From assembly GCF_000019225.1 (NCBI RefSeq), contig NC_010995.1:2860501-2924500 (forward strand): 64,000 nt of DNA, read 5' to 3'. The position numbers and the translations under genes were made by a program. The notes under the pieces were generated by a model that saw only the letters and a program-made list of their open reading frames with translations, did not search any database and was not told where the DNA came from. Origin of the DNA: Cellvibrio japonicus Ueda107. GTDB lineage: Bacteria > Pseudomonadota > Gammaproteobacteria > Pseudomonadales > Cellvibrionaceae. Shown piece after piece: positions 17,716-27,600 of the stretch (its first letter is position 1; each line of letters opens with the position of its first letter).

Positions 17716-18016
17716 TGGCAGCTCCCAGTTTCCAACTACCGAGGTATTGTTTAGTAGACACATTCACCCCGTAAATATGATAGTTATCATAAAGGCGATA
17801 CCAATTATTTCCTGCCCCCATATTGGTATATGCCAAACTTAATGAATCACTTAACCCATTATCTTTAACAACTTGCGATATAACTTGAGAAGCAACCTTT
17901 TCTTCGCTTGTCCTTTGCGTTTTACCAAAATCACTTGGCACTGCATTTACCAACTGAATTTCTTGGGAAAATACAAATGAAGAACTGAACATAAGTAATA
18001 ATGCAAAATTTTTCAT
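16955..18016 (-). CDS. periplasmic immunity candidate of the headless lytic module (353 aa)
   Basis: A signal peptide is evident (MKNFALLLMFSSSFVFS, cut before QEIQL). The protein has LRYGDLTGDGKADLAIF near residue 165, an FG-GAP/calcium-loop-like motif, and ends in a 43-residue tail beginning WLEAKNLTWQKG that is shared with all four proteins of this family. It starts 20 nt after the toxin module's stop codon, with AAGG upstream. From GAVSPCAVD-type sequence onward it is almost identical to the 356-aa protein at 31762, while the first 100 residues differ. A periplasmic inhibitor fits a toxin that attacks peptidoglycan. The role is inferred from position, export signal and family pairing. Confidence 0.75.
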   Translation of the reverse strand: MKNFALLLMFSSSFVFSQEIQLVNAVPSDFGKTQRTSEEKVASQVISQVVKDNGLSDSLSLAYTNMGAGNNWYRLYDNYHIYGVNVSTKQYLGSWKLGAASPCAVDDEPEDCMTPWWTGRWGSQEFIEAEYIERIQDHGILIPFRSAYNEDELGLYGCFNHNSLRYGDLTGDGKADLAIFLMNDFVIFSPEKKKTIFAVMYNNPDWINWPELIENGLALTNEDNDPQYGSRKLYEELGTTDIGYRGYAKIYVGSFEAENTQGILVWRKFYQSRLKKDPVKGFEKIRDTYIHYKLVNGEYQKQSTASDTVKSWLEAKNLTWQKGYPSKSECPGQVGQLIPEMHDPLLNDPDVLK

Positions 18017-18036
18017 TTATTAAAACCTTAATTTCA

Positions 18037-20235
18037 TTATGAACAGGCAATATTGCCAATACGAGATTTTATATCCCCGTTTTCATCAAGCGGAGCAGCA
18101 TCAGTTCTAACTTGAGTCCAATTCTTACCATTTATCCACTCCCGTTCCCCATACGCAAAACACCAATCCTGACCAGCCTTCGGATTAGACTGCATTTTGA
18201 TGGAACCATCAGGATTTTCCTCCGGCTGCCCACCTGCGTCCAATACCGGAATCTGATCCGGCTCCACACCACCTTTCCAAATATACTGGCGATAAGGTAA
18301 ACCAAACTTATCCGTACTATTGCGCACATCGATACTGTATTCACAAGGCGCACAACTTCCCTTAGGCCGGTTTTTCAAAATAGTCGGCCAACTCTGGCTA
18401 CCCGGTGAAGCGTTATACATCGCAATACCTTTTGCCAATAACTCGTATTTATCATCTGATGCAGACAATGATTTAAACGCCCCACACGTACTCCCAGTAC
18501 AATTTTTATAACCCTTCGGCCCATTCGTGCCATGGGCTTTGGTCTGGCCACTGGTATTAAATACCAGATAAAAGGGGCCTGGGTGATTCAACCCTGTTGC
18601 ATCCGCTGTTGTCGGCTTGGCTGAGGTATGAATGATAAATCCTTTCAGGTTGTCTAATGGATCAAAGTAGTTCAAACCGGCATTCTTATGCACTTTATAC
18701 GGCTCCCGACTATAACGAAAATGAAACTGAACCTGGTTATAGCTCATACTACCCAACTCGTCTGCGCCACCCTCTGTCATCCTAAATCCTGTAAATGGAC
18801 GACCACTTACGCTCCCCCAATGACTATCCGCTTCACGCGCTTTCCAAGCAACCAACAAATCTACCCGACTTTTTGCTGCCTTATCCAGGCCAGCCAATTC
18901 AAGAACAGTTTCATGAATCGCCTGCGTATAGGTAGCCGGGGCATCTGCATTAAAGCCATTTTGCCACAAGTCCGCTGCACTGCTGAGCCAGGTATCTGCA
19001 TCAGGATGTTTTGCAATAAGAACCTTGGTGTTGTCGCCAGGATTTACATAATCCACCGCCAGTAGTGTCTGTGTATTACGGTATTTTGAATACACCTGAT
19101 AGTATTCCCCCCAACGACCACCCAGGTCTTTTAAGGTCTGGTTATCGACTATACCGCTGGAGTCTTTACCTCCACTGCGACTGAATTTTCCTGCTTCCTT
19201 CGCAGAAATATGCCGCCCCTGGAACCGGCGTACCATTCCCTCCATTGCCACTTTACCCGCTGTGCAAGTATCCCATCCACCACTGTAAATATTCCTTATT
19301 TTCGCATCGGTGCCATCACAAGTTTGTGTATGACCTCTGTTTCCACCCCGATCAGAATTAATCCGATTGCCGGCCAATCCCGCATTTGAATTGGCCTGGT
19401 AATTTGAACCCTTTTGAGGACTAATCCCCAACTGCCACAACATCGCCTCCAACATAGCAACATCACTTCCCTTCATCGGCGCTTCCGTTCCTGTAGCCGG
19501 TTTGAGTTCACGAGTGTTAAATGTAAATGTCTGATCAAAATATTTCGTCAACTTCACCGGTGTCACTACACCACTGGAACCCGTCCCCTGCACGGGAATC
19601 GTATACTCAGCCTTCATCGTGGCAGCTACGCCCTTATCAGCCGTTTGTGTGCCTGCCCAATTGCTCCAGTCAGTTTCCTCCTCCTGACCATCCTTCACTG
19701 GCTCCCAATACACACTCCAGTCCCCGGTGGTATTCGGCAACTGTGGAATACTGAATTGGTGCTCATAGTCACTACCCGCTTCCTTCGTGATACACCCAAC
19801 AGTATCCACTCCATAGCGATTGCAATAACGACCCTTGTATCCGATATTCCAGGTGACCTTCTTGACTTCCAACCCATCCAGGTTAGGCGGGATATAACGC
19901 AGGCGCAAACGCATCCCGCCCAGTGTCTTGATTTTGGGCTCCGGTTGCTGGGGGGCCGCATTCGGTGGCGTTACCGTTGGCTGTTCATCTTCCTTTGCCA
20001 ACAGGGATAATATTTCTATATCGCTGCAAATCGCCGGGCCACTGGCGCCTGATCCACAGTGTATATCCGCCATATTGGGCAAGGCCCGTTTACTTTTCTC
20101 CTGCGTATTTCCCGGTACTTCGTAATACACATGCAACCCATTCCGCGTAAACACCCACAAAAAGGCAGGATAGCCTTTTTGCACAGCGAAGCTGCCCGAA
20201 GGGCGAGGCACAGGGATGTGCCGAGTGACTCCCAC
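18037..20235 (-). CDS. headless lytic-transglycosylase-like toxin module B (732 aa)
   Basis: The frame opens at a GTG (20235), runs through the junction repeat as HIPVPRPSGSFAVQKG, then joins in frame to toxin codons at WVFTRNGLHVYYEVPGN. The head and signal peptide are absent. The module then has a peptidoglycan-binding-like segment (MKGSDVAMLEAMLW ... GGWDTCTAGKVAMEGMVRRFQ) and a lysozyme-fold region with WKAREADSHWG (candidate catalytic Glu468), GSMSYNQVQF and AMYNASPGSQSW, matching the order ES / GxxQ / YNAG of lytic transglycosylases. It ends in the tail shared by all lytic toxins (WKGGVEPDQIPVL, AGQDWCFAYGE). Without export it would be silent or cytoplasmic; it may be a spare tip. Nearly identical to the tip at 33053-34977. 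Confidence 0.75.
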   Translation of the reverse strand: MGVTRHIPVPRPSGSFAVQKGYPAFLWVFTRNGLHVYYEVPGNTQEKSKRALPNMADIHCGSGASGPAICSDIEILSLLAKEDEQPTVTPPNAAPQQPEPKIKTLGGMRLRLRYIPPNLDGLEVKKVTWNIGYKGRYCNRYGVDTVGCITKEAGSDYEHQFSIPQLPNTTGDWSVYWEPVKDGQEEETDWSNWAGTQTADKGVAATMKAEYTIPVQGTGSSGVVTPVKLTKYFDQTFTFNTRELKPATGTEAPMKGSDVAMLEAMLWQLGISPQKGSNYQANSNAGLAGNRINSDRGGNRGHTQTCDGTDAKIRNIYSGGWDTCTAGKVAMEGMVRRFQGRHISAKEAGKFSRSGGKDSSGIVDNQTLKDLGGRWGEYYQVYSKYRNTQTLLAVDYVNPGDNTKVLIAKHPDADTWLSSAADLWQNGFNADAPATYTQAIHETVLELAGLDKAAKSRVDLLVAWKAREADSHWGSVSGRPFTGFRMTEGGADELGSMSYNQVQFHFRYSREPYKVHKNAGLNYFDPLDNLKGFIIHTSAKPTTADATGLNHPGPFYLVFNTSGQTKAHGTNGPKGYKNCTGSTCGAFKSLSASDDKYELLAKGIAMYNASPGSQSWPTILKNRPKGSCAPCEYSIDVRNSTDKFGLPYRQYIWKGGVEPDQIPVLDAGGQPEENPDGSIKMQSNPKAGQDWCFAYGEREWINGKNWTQVRTDAAPLDENGDIKSRIGNIACS
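18248..20157 (-). repeat. 1.9-kb direct repeat, toxin tip B in headless form
   Basis: Closely matches 33053-34977 inside the frameshifted full-length toxin. The right limit coincides with the edge of the junction repeat; the left limit falls in the shared C-terminal tail. Small differences, including one insertion-rich patch near 19320-19390, are present. Confidence 0.85.
20158..20225 (-). repeat. junction repeat, copy b
   Basis: Same 68-bp hairpin-rich unit, one or two changes from the others (GGATAGCC in place of GGACAGCC). It is fused directly to the toxin codons TGGGTGTTTACGCGG. Confidence 0.9.
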
Positions 20236-20251
20236 AACTCTCTATTCATTA

Positions 20252-20297
20252 AAAACAAAAACGGCAAGGGATTGCCATCACTTGCCGTTTTCTTTTT
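20252..20297 (-). terminator. terminator of the 364-aa immunity gene
   Basis: CGGCAAG / CTTGCCG stem with T-rich sequence on both sides, about 20 nt after the immunity stop codon. Confidence 0.8.
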
Positions 20298-20314
20298 CAA
20301 GATAAGAATACCGC

Positions 20315-21409
20315 TTACTTCAATACATCCGGATCGTTCAGCAATGGATCGTGCATTTCGGGAATCAACTGTCCAACCTGGCCAGGACATTCGCTTTTGC
20401 TGGGATAGCCTTTTTGCCAAGTTAAGTTCTTGGCTTCCAACCAGCCTCTCACCACGCTTTGCTCTGTGCCTTGTTTTTGGTATTCACCGTTGACTAGTTT
20501 GTAGTGGACATAAGTGTCACTGATTTTCTCAAAACCTTTTACCGTATCCGCTAACAAATGAGACTTATACACCTTACGCCAGACTAAAATATCTTGTGAC
20601 TGCGCCGATTCAAAATGCCCCACATACAACTTACCAAAACTCCGATAACCTTGCGACATGCTAAAGGGTGAATCTGTATCTGCACCACTTCTCGACCAAT
20701 ATTGGTAATAAGGTAACTCTTTAGGAGGCAATAAATGATCCATTGCACCATCTTCTGCAAAGATGGTTTCATGTTTTACTACATCGTTAAAGCCTAACTT
20801 GCTGGTAAAAATATTTTTATGCTTTTCTGGTGAAAAAATCAAAAAATCCAACGAGTAACCATTGAGCATAAACATCGCTAATTCCTTTTTACCATCACCT
20901 TCAATATCACCATAACGCAAGGGAACCCTACCCATACAACCCATTATGCTATCGTCAGTTTCCCGTCCTTGATCCCAGCCCATTTCGCCAAGAGCATATC
21001 GATCAATAATATCCTTTTCCAGAGTCTCATCTGGCCCCCAGCGACCTGTCCACCATGGGGTAAAACAATTTTCTGGGGCATCCTCGGCTTCACAGGGATC
21101 GGTAACACCCAGTTTCCAACTACCGAGGTATTGTTTGGCAGATACATTGACACTAAATATTTTCATATCGTCGTACAAACGATACCAGATTGATCCATCA
21201 CCCAAATTTGTAGAGGCCATAGCAGCATACGGATCAACATCTGTGGATGCCAATATTTCCGACATTGCTATTGTCGCAGCTTTTTGCTCTGGTGTACGAG
21301 GCGAAACACCTCCATCACTTAAAACTGCACCAGTTAACACAATTTCGCCTGCTTTAAGTACATCGAAAGCAGCAAAAAAAATTATTACTCCAATTAAATA
21401 TTTTCTCAT
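20315..21409 (-). CDS. periplasmic immunity candidate of headless module C (364 aa)
   Basis: Signal peptide MRKYLIGVIIFFAAFDVLKA, then GEIVL. AGGG lies 7 nt before the ATG, which is 17 nt from the stop of module C. The family landmarks are present: YLGSWKLG, TPWWTGRWG, LRYGDIEGDGKKELAMF, YVHYKLVNGEYQKQ and the shared C-terminal tail. The N-terminal and central parts differ clearly from the 353- and 356-aa proteins, as expected if each inhibits a different toxin domain. Export to the periplasm matches the predicted peptidoglycan target. Confidence 0.75.
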   Translation of the reverse strand: MRKYLIGVIIFFAAFDVLKAGEIVLTGAVLSDGGVSPRTPEQKAATIAMSEILASTDVDPYAAMASTNLGDGSIWYRLYDDMKIFSVNVSAKQYLGSWKLGVTDPCEAEDAPENCFTPWWTGRWGPDETLEKDIIDRYALGEMGWDQGRETDDSIMGCMGRVPLRYGDIEGDGKKELAMFMLNGYSLDFLIFSPEKHKNIFTSKLGFNDVVKHETIFAEDGAMDHLLPPKELPYYQYWSRSGADTDSPFSMSQGYRSFGKLYVGHFESAQSQDILVWRKVYKSHLLADTVKGFEKISDTYVHYKLVNGEYQKQGTEQSVVRGWLEAKNLTWQKGYPSKSECPGQVGQLIPEMHDPLLNDPDVLK

Positions 21410-21426
21410 TTGGAAACCCTATTAAA

Positions 21427-23487
21427 TTATTGACAAGCAATATTTCCAGATGGCACTTGTGGTTTCCCATCAAGAGTAACACTGGCAGCCGCAGCTTTTA
21501 CTTTCGACCAATCCTTACCACTCATCCACTCCTGCTCCCCATAAGCAAAACACCAATCCTGTCCAGCCTTCGGATTAGCTTGCATTTTGGTGGAACCATC
21601 CTCATTCGTCTCAGGACTTCCATCAGCACCTATCACCGGAATCTGATCCGGCTCCACGCCACCTTTCCAAATATAGGTCCTCGCCGGTGCACCAAAGCGC
21701 CTCAGTACTTGAATCGCATAAGTTCTATTGGAGTGAGCCCTACCCATCCTTGGCTTACCATTATCCAATCCGGGGTTAGTTGCTTTTAGCATATTTGCCC
21801 AGGTAGAACCCATTCCTGTACCACCGTTATAACTGCCAATCGCTTTGGCCAATAATTCATAAGCATCATCTACACGGTCTTTATCCATTGCGTAAAAGGT
21901 GTTTTCGCCAGCCAGTTTATAACCCTTCAAATCCACATTATTGGATTTTATAGTCGTCCAGCTACCACCGGTGGCAAACGCCCGCCTAAAACCACCACCG
22001 GAACCACATCCTATCGCCGTAGTAAACGCAACCATTCCCTTGATATTGTCATCCGGTTTATACATGTTGTAGCTCTTCAACTGGGGACAGAGATTCTGAA
22101 ATGCCTGTACCCCATAACGGTATGCGTATTTAATCTGGTTATACCCAAGACTCGCAAATTCATCACCACCACCTTCAAACACCCGATAATGGGTTGCCGG
22201 GAACCCCTGTCCCCAAAATTTATTAGCAGACTCCTGGCGAATCCAGGCATCCAGCAAATCACCACGGGTACCTGTCGCATTGTTATTAACAGCAGCCAAC
22301 ATCGCATTATGTTTAGTATCTGTATAGGTTGATACAATCCCCGCATCCGTCACCCCATCCCAAATACTCACGGCTTCGTTTGACCAAGCCAGCTCAGGCG
22401 CTGCAATAACCGGCTTACTCTTATGGCTGACATAGGCCGAATAAAACTCTTTCCAGATTTTTTCCAGCATGACCAAAGTAGCTTGATCAACTACACCATT
22501 CGTTGATGAAGTCCTGCCTGCGTAATTATCAGTACACGACTCTTCATTCTTATCACAAGTTGCTGTATTCCTCCCTTGAAAACGACGTACCATAGCTTCC
22601 AGAGCAACTTTGCCATTCGCACATCCTACCCATCCACCACTGTAAATATTGCGCACTTTTGCATCAGAACCATCACAGTTTTCCGTCATCCCTGCTGCTC
22701 CACGACTTGAATGAATACGATTGCCTTCAGAACCTGCATTGGACTTTGTCTGATTACCACTTCCCCGTTGCGGACTAACCCCAAATCCCCATAACATCGC
22801 CTCCAATATCTGCACATCACTCCCTTTCATCGGTTCCGATGGTGCGGCTAGCGGTTTCAGTTCACGGGTTTTGATGTAAAAATCCTGCTCATAGGTTTTG
22901 GTAACCCGTTTCTCTTGCTGGGAACCCGCCTCAATCACTGGTAAGGTATATTCCGCTTTTACATAAGCCATAACACCATCATCATCTGCCCAGTTACTCC
23001 AATCTGGCTTTCCATCCTCATTGCGCGGTTCCCAATAAACACTCCAATCAACTTGCGGGCTTTTTTGCTCAAACTCTATATCAGGCTCTCGCTCATTCTG
23101 ACTGGGGCAATGGTCTGACCCTATTCCGTAATCCAGACAATAAGCACCTTTTTTATTAATCTTCCAAGTGACCTTGGTCACCTCAATACCTTGTAGTGCC
23201 GGAGGGTTATAACGATAGCGCAAACGTATGCCACCCAATGTTTTTACTGACGGTGTTATGCCTTCGGCCTCTTCACCAATTGATTTACCGGTTTCGCCAG
23301 GTTCAAGAAGACTTAATATCTCAATATCATTCTCTACTTTGTTATCACGGGTTTCTGTATTACCCGGAATACTGTAATACACATGCAACCCATTCCGCGT
23401 AAACACCCACAAAAAGGCAGGACAGCCTTTTTGCACAGCGAAGCTGCCCGAAGGGCGAGGCACAGGGATGTGCTGAGTGACTCCCAC
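21427..23487 (-). CDS. headless lytic-transglycosylase-like toxin module C (686 aa)
   Basis: Organised like module B: a GTG opening, junction-repeat codons, then WVFTRNGLHVYYSIPGN. The peptidoglycan-binding-like part is intact (MKGSDVQILEAMLWGFG ... GGWVGCANGKVALEAMVRRFQ) and is Cys-rich. The catalytic landmarks are the clearest of the set: DAWIRQESANKFWG (Glu419, an ES motif), ASLGYNQIKYAYRYG, and IGSYNGGTGMGSTW. It ends in the conserved tail with WKGGVEPDQIPV and AGQDWCFAYGEQEW. No full-length toxin in this window carries this tip, so it is an unused variant here. Translation from the GTG is uncertain; GAGAG lies only a few bases upstream. Confidence 0.75.
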   Translation of the reverse strand: MGVTQHIPVPRPSGSFAVQKGCPAFLWVFTRNGLHVYYSIPGNTETRDNKVENDIEILSLLEPGETGKSIGEEAEGITPSVKTLGGIRLRYRYNPPALQGIEVTKVTWKINKKGAYCLDYGIGSDHCPSQNEREPDIEFEQKSPQVDWSVYWEPRNEDGKPDWSNWADDDGVMAYVKAEYTLPVIEAGSQQEKRVTKTYEQDFYIKTRELKPLAAPSEPMKGSDVQILEAMLWGFGVSPQRGSGNQTKSNAGSEGNRIHSSRGAAGMTENCDGSDAKVRNIYSGGWVGCANGKVALEAMVRRFQGRNTATCDKNEESCTDNYAGRTSSTNGVVDQATLVMLEKIWKEFYSAYVSHKSKPVIAAPELAWSNEAVSIWDGVTDAGIVSTYTDTKHNAMLAAVNNNATGTRGDLLDAWIRQESANKFWGQGFPATHYRVFEGGGDEFASLGYNQIKYAYRYGVQAFQNLCPQLKSYNMYKPDDNIKGMVAFTTAIGCGSGGGFRRAFATGGSWTTIKSNNVDLKGYKLAGENTFYAMDKDRVDDAYELLAKAIGSYNGGTGMGSTWANMLKATNPGLDNGKPRMGRAHSNRTYAIQVLRRFGAPARTYIWKGGVEPDQIPVIGADGSPETNEDGSTKMQANPKAGQDWCFAYGEQEWMSGKDWSKVKAAAASVTLDGKPQVPSGNIACQ
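23410..23477 (-). repeat. junction repeat, copy c
   Basis: Same unit with GTGCTGAG in place of GTGCCGAG. The join to toxin codons is at the same base as in copy b. Confidence 0.9.
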
Positions 23488-23502
23488 AACTCTCTATACA
23501 CC

Positions 23503-23545
23503 CAAAACAAAAACGGCGAGGGTTTTCACCACTCGCCATTTTTAT
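23503..23545 (-). terminator. terminator of the 350-aa immunity gene
   Basis: Stem CGGCGAG / CTCGCC; the A-to-G and T-to-C changes relative to the other copies keep the pairing. T-rich flanks on both strands. Confidence 0.75.
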
Positions 23546-23562
23546 CAATCACTCAATATAAA

Positions 23563-24615
23563 CTACTTCAACACATCAGGATCATTCAACAATGGATCAT
23601 GCATTTCGGGAATGAGCTGTCCGACCTGGCCTGGACACTCACTCTTGCTGGGATAGCCTTTTTGCCAAGTTAGATTCTTAGCTTCCAGCCAGTCCTTGAC
23701 AACATTCGATGCAGTGGCTTGCCTTCGGTATTCACCGTTGACCAGTTGGTAATGAACATACAAATTGCCCAAAGTTTTAAACCCTTCCACTGAATCCTCT
23801 ACCAATCTGGACTCATACAATTTCCTCCAGAGCAGAATATCCTTGGCATTTTCACTGGAAAAGTTCCCAACGTAGATTTTTCCAAGTGAACGCCAAGCAG
23901 GAAATAGCCCTCCTTTCCCAATCCTTAATGCGTCATAAGTGCTGCCAGCCAAATACTGGGGGTCTTTTGGTTGATCATGCTCTATACCTTCTGCTTCAAC
24001 CTCATCCAAAGGCCATTCATCATCTTGATAATAGTGCATACTGAAAGTCACTTTTTTAAGCCCCGCAGAAAAAATTATCAAATTTTTTCCCAGCATGAGC
24101 ACCAGTTCAGGCTGTCCATTTATATCACCATAACGTAGGGGAGCATTCTCAAAACAACCGATGGTATTTTTTTCGGCTTCACCAAAAATAGTATAAGCTG
24201 GTGTTCGTGTTTGAATAATGGAAAATGGATCAGATGGTTTGGAAAACTCCACACCCTGATCTACTGCCATCACTTCAGCCGCTGCCAAGTATTCACCTGA
24301 TAAAATCAAATGATCTTTATACGGATCCAGTTTCCAACCACCTAAATATTGTTTAACCTCTGCATTTGCAGCATAGATTTTTTTTCCCTCTGACAACATA
24401 TACCAAACCGACCCCAATCCTAAATTGGTAATCGCAATTGATGAGTTTACATCAATATTTTGTGACTCAAGAACATCTGAGACTTTTATAAGTTCTTTTC
24501 TCTGAGACTCGCTTATCCCAGCCAATTGACCATCAGTCAAAATAGCGTTTGATAGTTCAACTGCCCCAATACACTGAACCGAAAACAATAAAATGACTGC
24601 TATATAATTTCTCAT
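23563..24615 (-). CDS. periplasmic immunity candidate of full-length toxin A (350 aa)
   Basis: Signal peptide MRNYIAVILLFSVQCIGA, then VELSNAI. It starts 20 nt after the toxin's stop. Landmarks of the family: YLGGWKLD, LRYGDINGQPELVLML, YVHYQLVNGEYRRQ and the common 43-residue tail. It lacks the TPWWTGRWG block of its relatives and is the most divergent of the four, in step with toxin A having the most divergent lytic domain. This parallel divergence supports toxin-immunity pairing. Confidence 0.75.
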   Translation of the reverse strand: MRNYIAVILLFSVQCIGAVELSNAILTDGQLAGISESQRKELIKVSDVLESQNIDVNSSIAITNLGLGSVWYMLSEGKKIYAANAEVKQYLGGWKLDPYKDHLILSGEYLAAAEVMAVDQGVEFSKPSDPFSIIQTRTPAYTIFGEAEKNTIGCFENAPLRYGDINGQPELVLMLGKNLIIFSAGLKKVTFSMHYYQDDEWPLDEVEAEGIEHDQPKDPQYLAGSTYDALRIGKGGLFPAWRSLGKIYVGNFSSENAKDILLWRKLYESRLVEDSVEGFKTLGNLYVHYQLVNGEYRRQATASNVVKDWLEAKNLTWQKGYPSKSECPGQVGQLIPEMHDPLLNDPDVLK

Positions 24616-24635
24616 TTAATTTTACCAATAAGTTT

Positions 24636-27600
24636 TTAATTACAATTAACTCTTCCCACAGGATTTTGGGGCTTCCCAAGATTAGTGAAATAACTAGCAT
24701 CCGATTTTACTTTCGACCATTGTTTTCCACTCATCCACTCTTGCTCCCCATAACCAAAACACCAGTCCTGACCAGCTTTCGGATTAGCTTGCATTCTTAT
24801 AGCCCCATGCTCATCAGTTTCAGGATTTCCATCTGCACCCAACACAGGAATCTCATCAGGCTCAACTCCACCCTTCCAAACATAAGTACGATACGACAAA
24901 TTTAACTTATCGCTATCATGCATAATAGACATGGCGTAACGCATTGATTCTGTATTCGCAAATAACTTTTTCTCATCGCCACTTCTGTCTTTATAAGCTA
25001 TGGCCTTCACATTAATAAAATCCTGCGACTGCGGTGAATGACGATCAAGCAACATATTGATCCATGATTTATTTGCTCCACCGCTAAATATCCCTGCTCC
25101 CTGATTATAACCACCAAGCCCCTTAGCCAATCGTTCATAATCATCATCTGAGTGATTTGTACCCGAAACAGCATTACTGACAGAACCGGCTTTAATCCGC
25201 TTCAGTGGGTTTGCCGTAGGCCAAGTATAAGTTCCTTGATAACTTGTACTGCCTGCAGCCGCAAATGCACGATAAAAACTACCACCACCACTACCACCAT
25301 TTGCAATAGAACGTCTGTCATAAACGGCCATCCACGCAGCCTTGGCTATGATATTAAAACGTGCGTCATAATGATTCACGGCACTCGAACCATCTGCTCT
25401 ATAAGCCGTAACTTCTCTCGCCGCTTTTTTATCACCATCTTCAGCGCTAGCGCCATAATTATAAGTATTCAGCAACTGATTAAAGCCTTTACTACCTCGC
25501 TCATCTGCACCACCTACAATAGTTCTATAGTCCCTCTGTTGCCGACTCGATACTTCCATTTGCGCCATCGCCTTTAAAATATCACTACGGGAAAAACTAC
25601 TGCCTGTTAATGTTTGAATATTGCTATGCCTTGCAGCAGAGTAAGTGGCATCAATATTAGGAAATGAAATCCCGTTGGGATAATTAACTACCCCGTCCCA
25701 AACGGATTCAGCGAGGGTGATTGTGGCTGCATCAAGATTTGAATAGAGTACAGTTGCATTTCTCCAATAAGAATGGGCTTGCGCATAATGGCGCCAATGC
25801 AATCCAAGTTCTGCTATGGGATCATTATTGTTCTGTTTTGCCATATCCATTTTTTGTGTTGGATTAGCTATAGGACCAAAGCTGATGTAATTAAAACGCC
25901 CCACCATTTGCCCAACAGAAGGATTTGACGTCTTATACTCACTACGTGCCACATCCGTTGACAGACGAACACCACCGATTCCTGGCTTTGTGCTTGGTGA
26001 CATGCCGATATTCCACAATATCGCCTCCAACATAGCAACATCACTACCCTTCATCGGCTCTTCCGTTCCCGTAGCCGGCTTCAGCTCGCGGGTGCTCAGC
26101 GTAAACGTCCGATCAAAATACTTGGTAACCCTTATCGGCGTCACTACACCACTGATGCCCGTCCCAGCAACCGGAATGGTATATTCCGCCTTTAAGCTTG
26201 AACCCACCCCAGTATCCGTCGTTTGCGTTCCAGCCCAATTGCTCCAGTCTGTCTCTTCTTCCTGGCCATCTTTCACTGGCTCCCAATACACACTCCAATC
26301 ACCAGTCTCATTGGGTAAGGGCGGCACCGTTGGCTGTGTTTGTTCATAAGTATCGTTGGCTTCCTTTGTTACGCAAGCCACGGCATCAACACCGTAGCGA
26401 TTACAATAACGCCCTTTGTAACCCATATTCCAGGTTACCTTGGTTACCTGCAATCCATCCAGATTCGGGGGAATATAACGAAAACGCAAACGCATACCTC
26501 CCAGGGTACGCACTTTCGTTTCAGGTGCAGCCATCGGGGGTGTGACTTCCTGATACCCTTCATCTTCCGGGGCCAGTAAGGACAGTATTTCAATATCACT
26601 ACACGTCGTTGCACTGCAATTCACATCCGATATTTTTGGCAAAGCCCGTTTACTTTTCTCCTGCGTATTTCCCGGTACTTCGTAATACACATGCAACCCA
26701 TTCCGCGTAAACACCCACTCCCACAACGTATTCGCCGCATCATGATTAAGGTATAAACGTATCGACAACAAATCCGTCGGATCCAGATAATCTATATGCG
26801 ACAGATTATCAAAACGGATCTCCCTGTTCTTCCCAATCGTCGCCTTCACCTCACTCGCACCCAAGCCAAATACCCACTCCTGCTCGCCCTCCAAGGGGGT
26901 AAGCCGGTTCAGATTATTCGCAATCAGGGAATAGAACACCGTAATCAGATCATCATTACTGCGTATCGTGGGAATGCGACCCTCGCCTTCCTGTTCTACC
27001 AACAACTCCTGCTCATTCTTGTTGCCCGACTCGTCGGTATACTCACGAATAATGCTCTCCACTTCCAACGATAACTGGCTGAACTGGTATTCCGGACGAA
27101 GATACCAACTGTATGCCGCACGTGGCTTGATCGGCTCGCTATCCAGTTGTTCCGCATCGTAAGCGCGCTTTAACTGGTTCCAGGCACTCCAGCTTTTCCA
27201 ATCCTCCGATTCATCGTTAAACGGTACCAGAAACGGCGTGGCATGTTTGGGACGGGTATCCAAGGGCGGGGGGGCACCGGGGTTAACATCAAAGCTGGGC
27301 TTCTCATGTTTTGATGTACCGACCACATGCACATAGAAATGATCTTCTGTTGTCAGGTTATCCTTCACCCGCAGCACTTCAGTGTGCGTACCTGGCTTGA
27401 TGCCAAACTCACTCAACTTGCTATGCGAGACCGCATCCAGTTTGTTTTCTGCAGTGACCTTGGCCAAACGCGCTGTCAGGCCATACTGCAAACCATTATC
27501 CTCTCCCAGCCCCTCCGGTAATGGACGTCCCTCTTCGTCATACCACGCGGTATAGACTGTGATCTTTTCATCACTGCTCAGACTCGCACCTTCTGTACCA

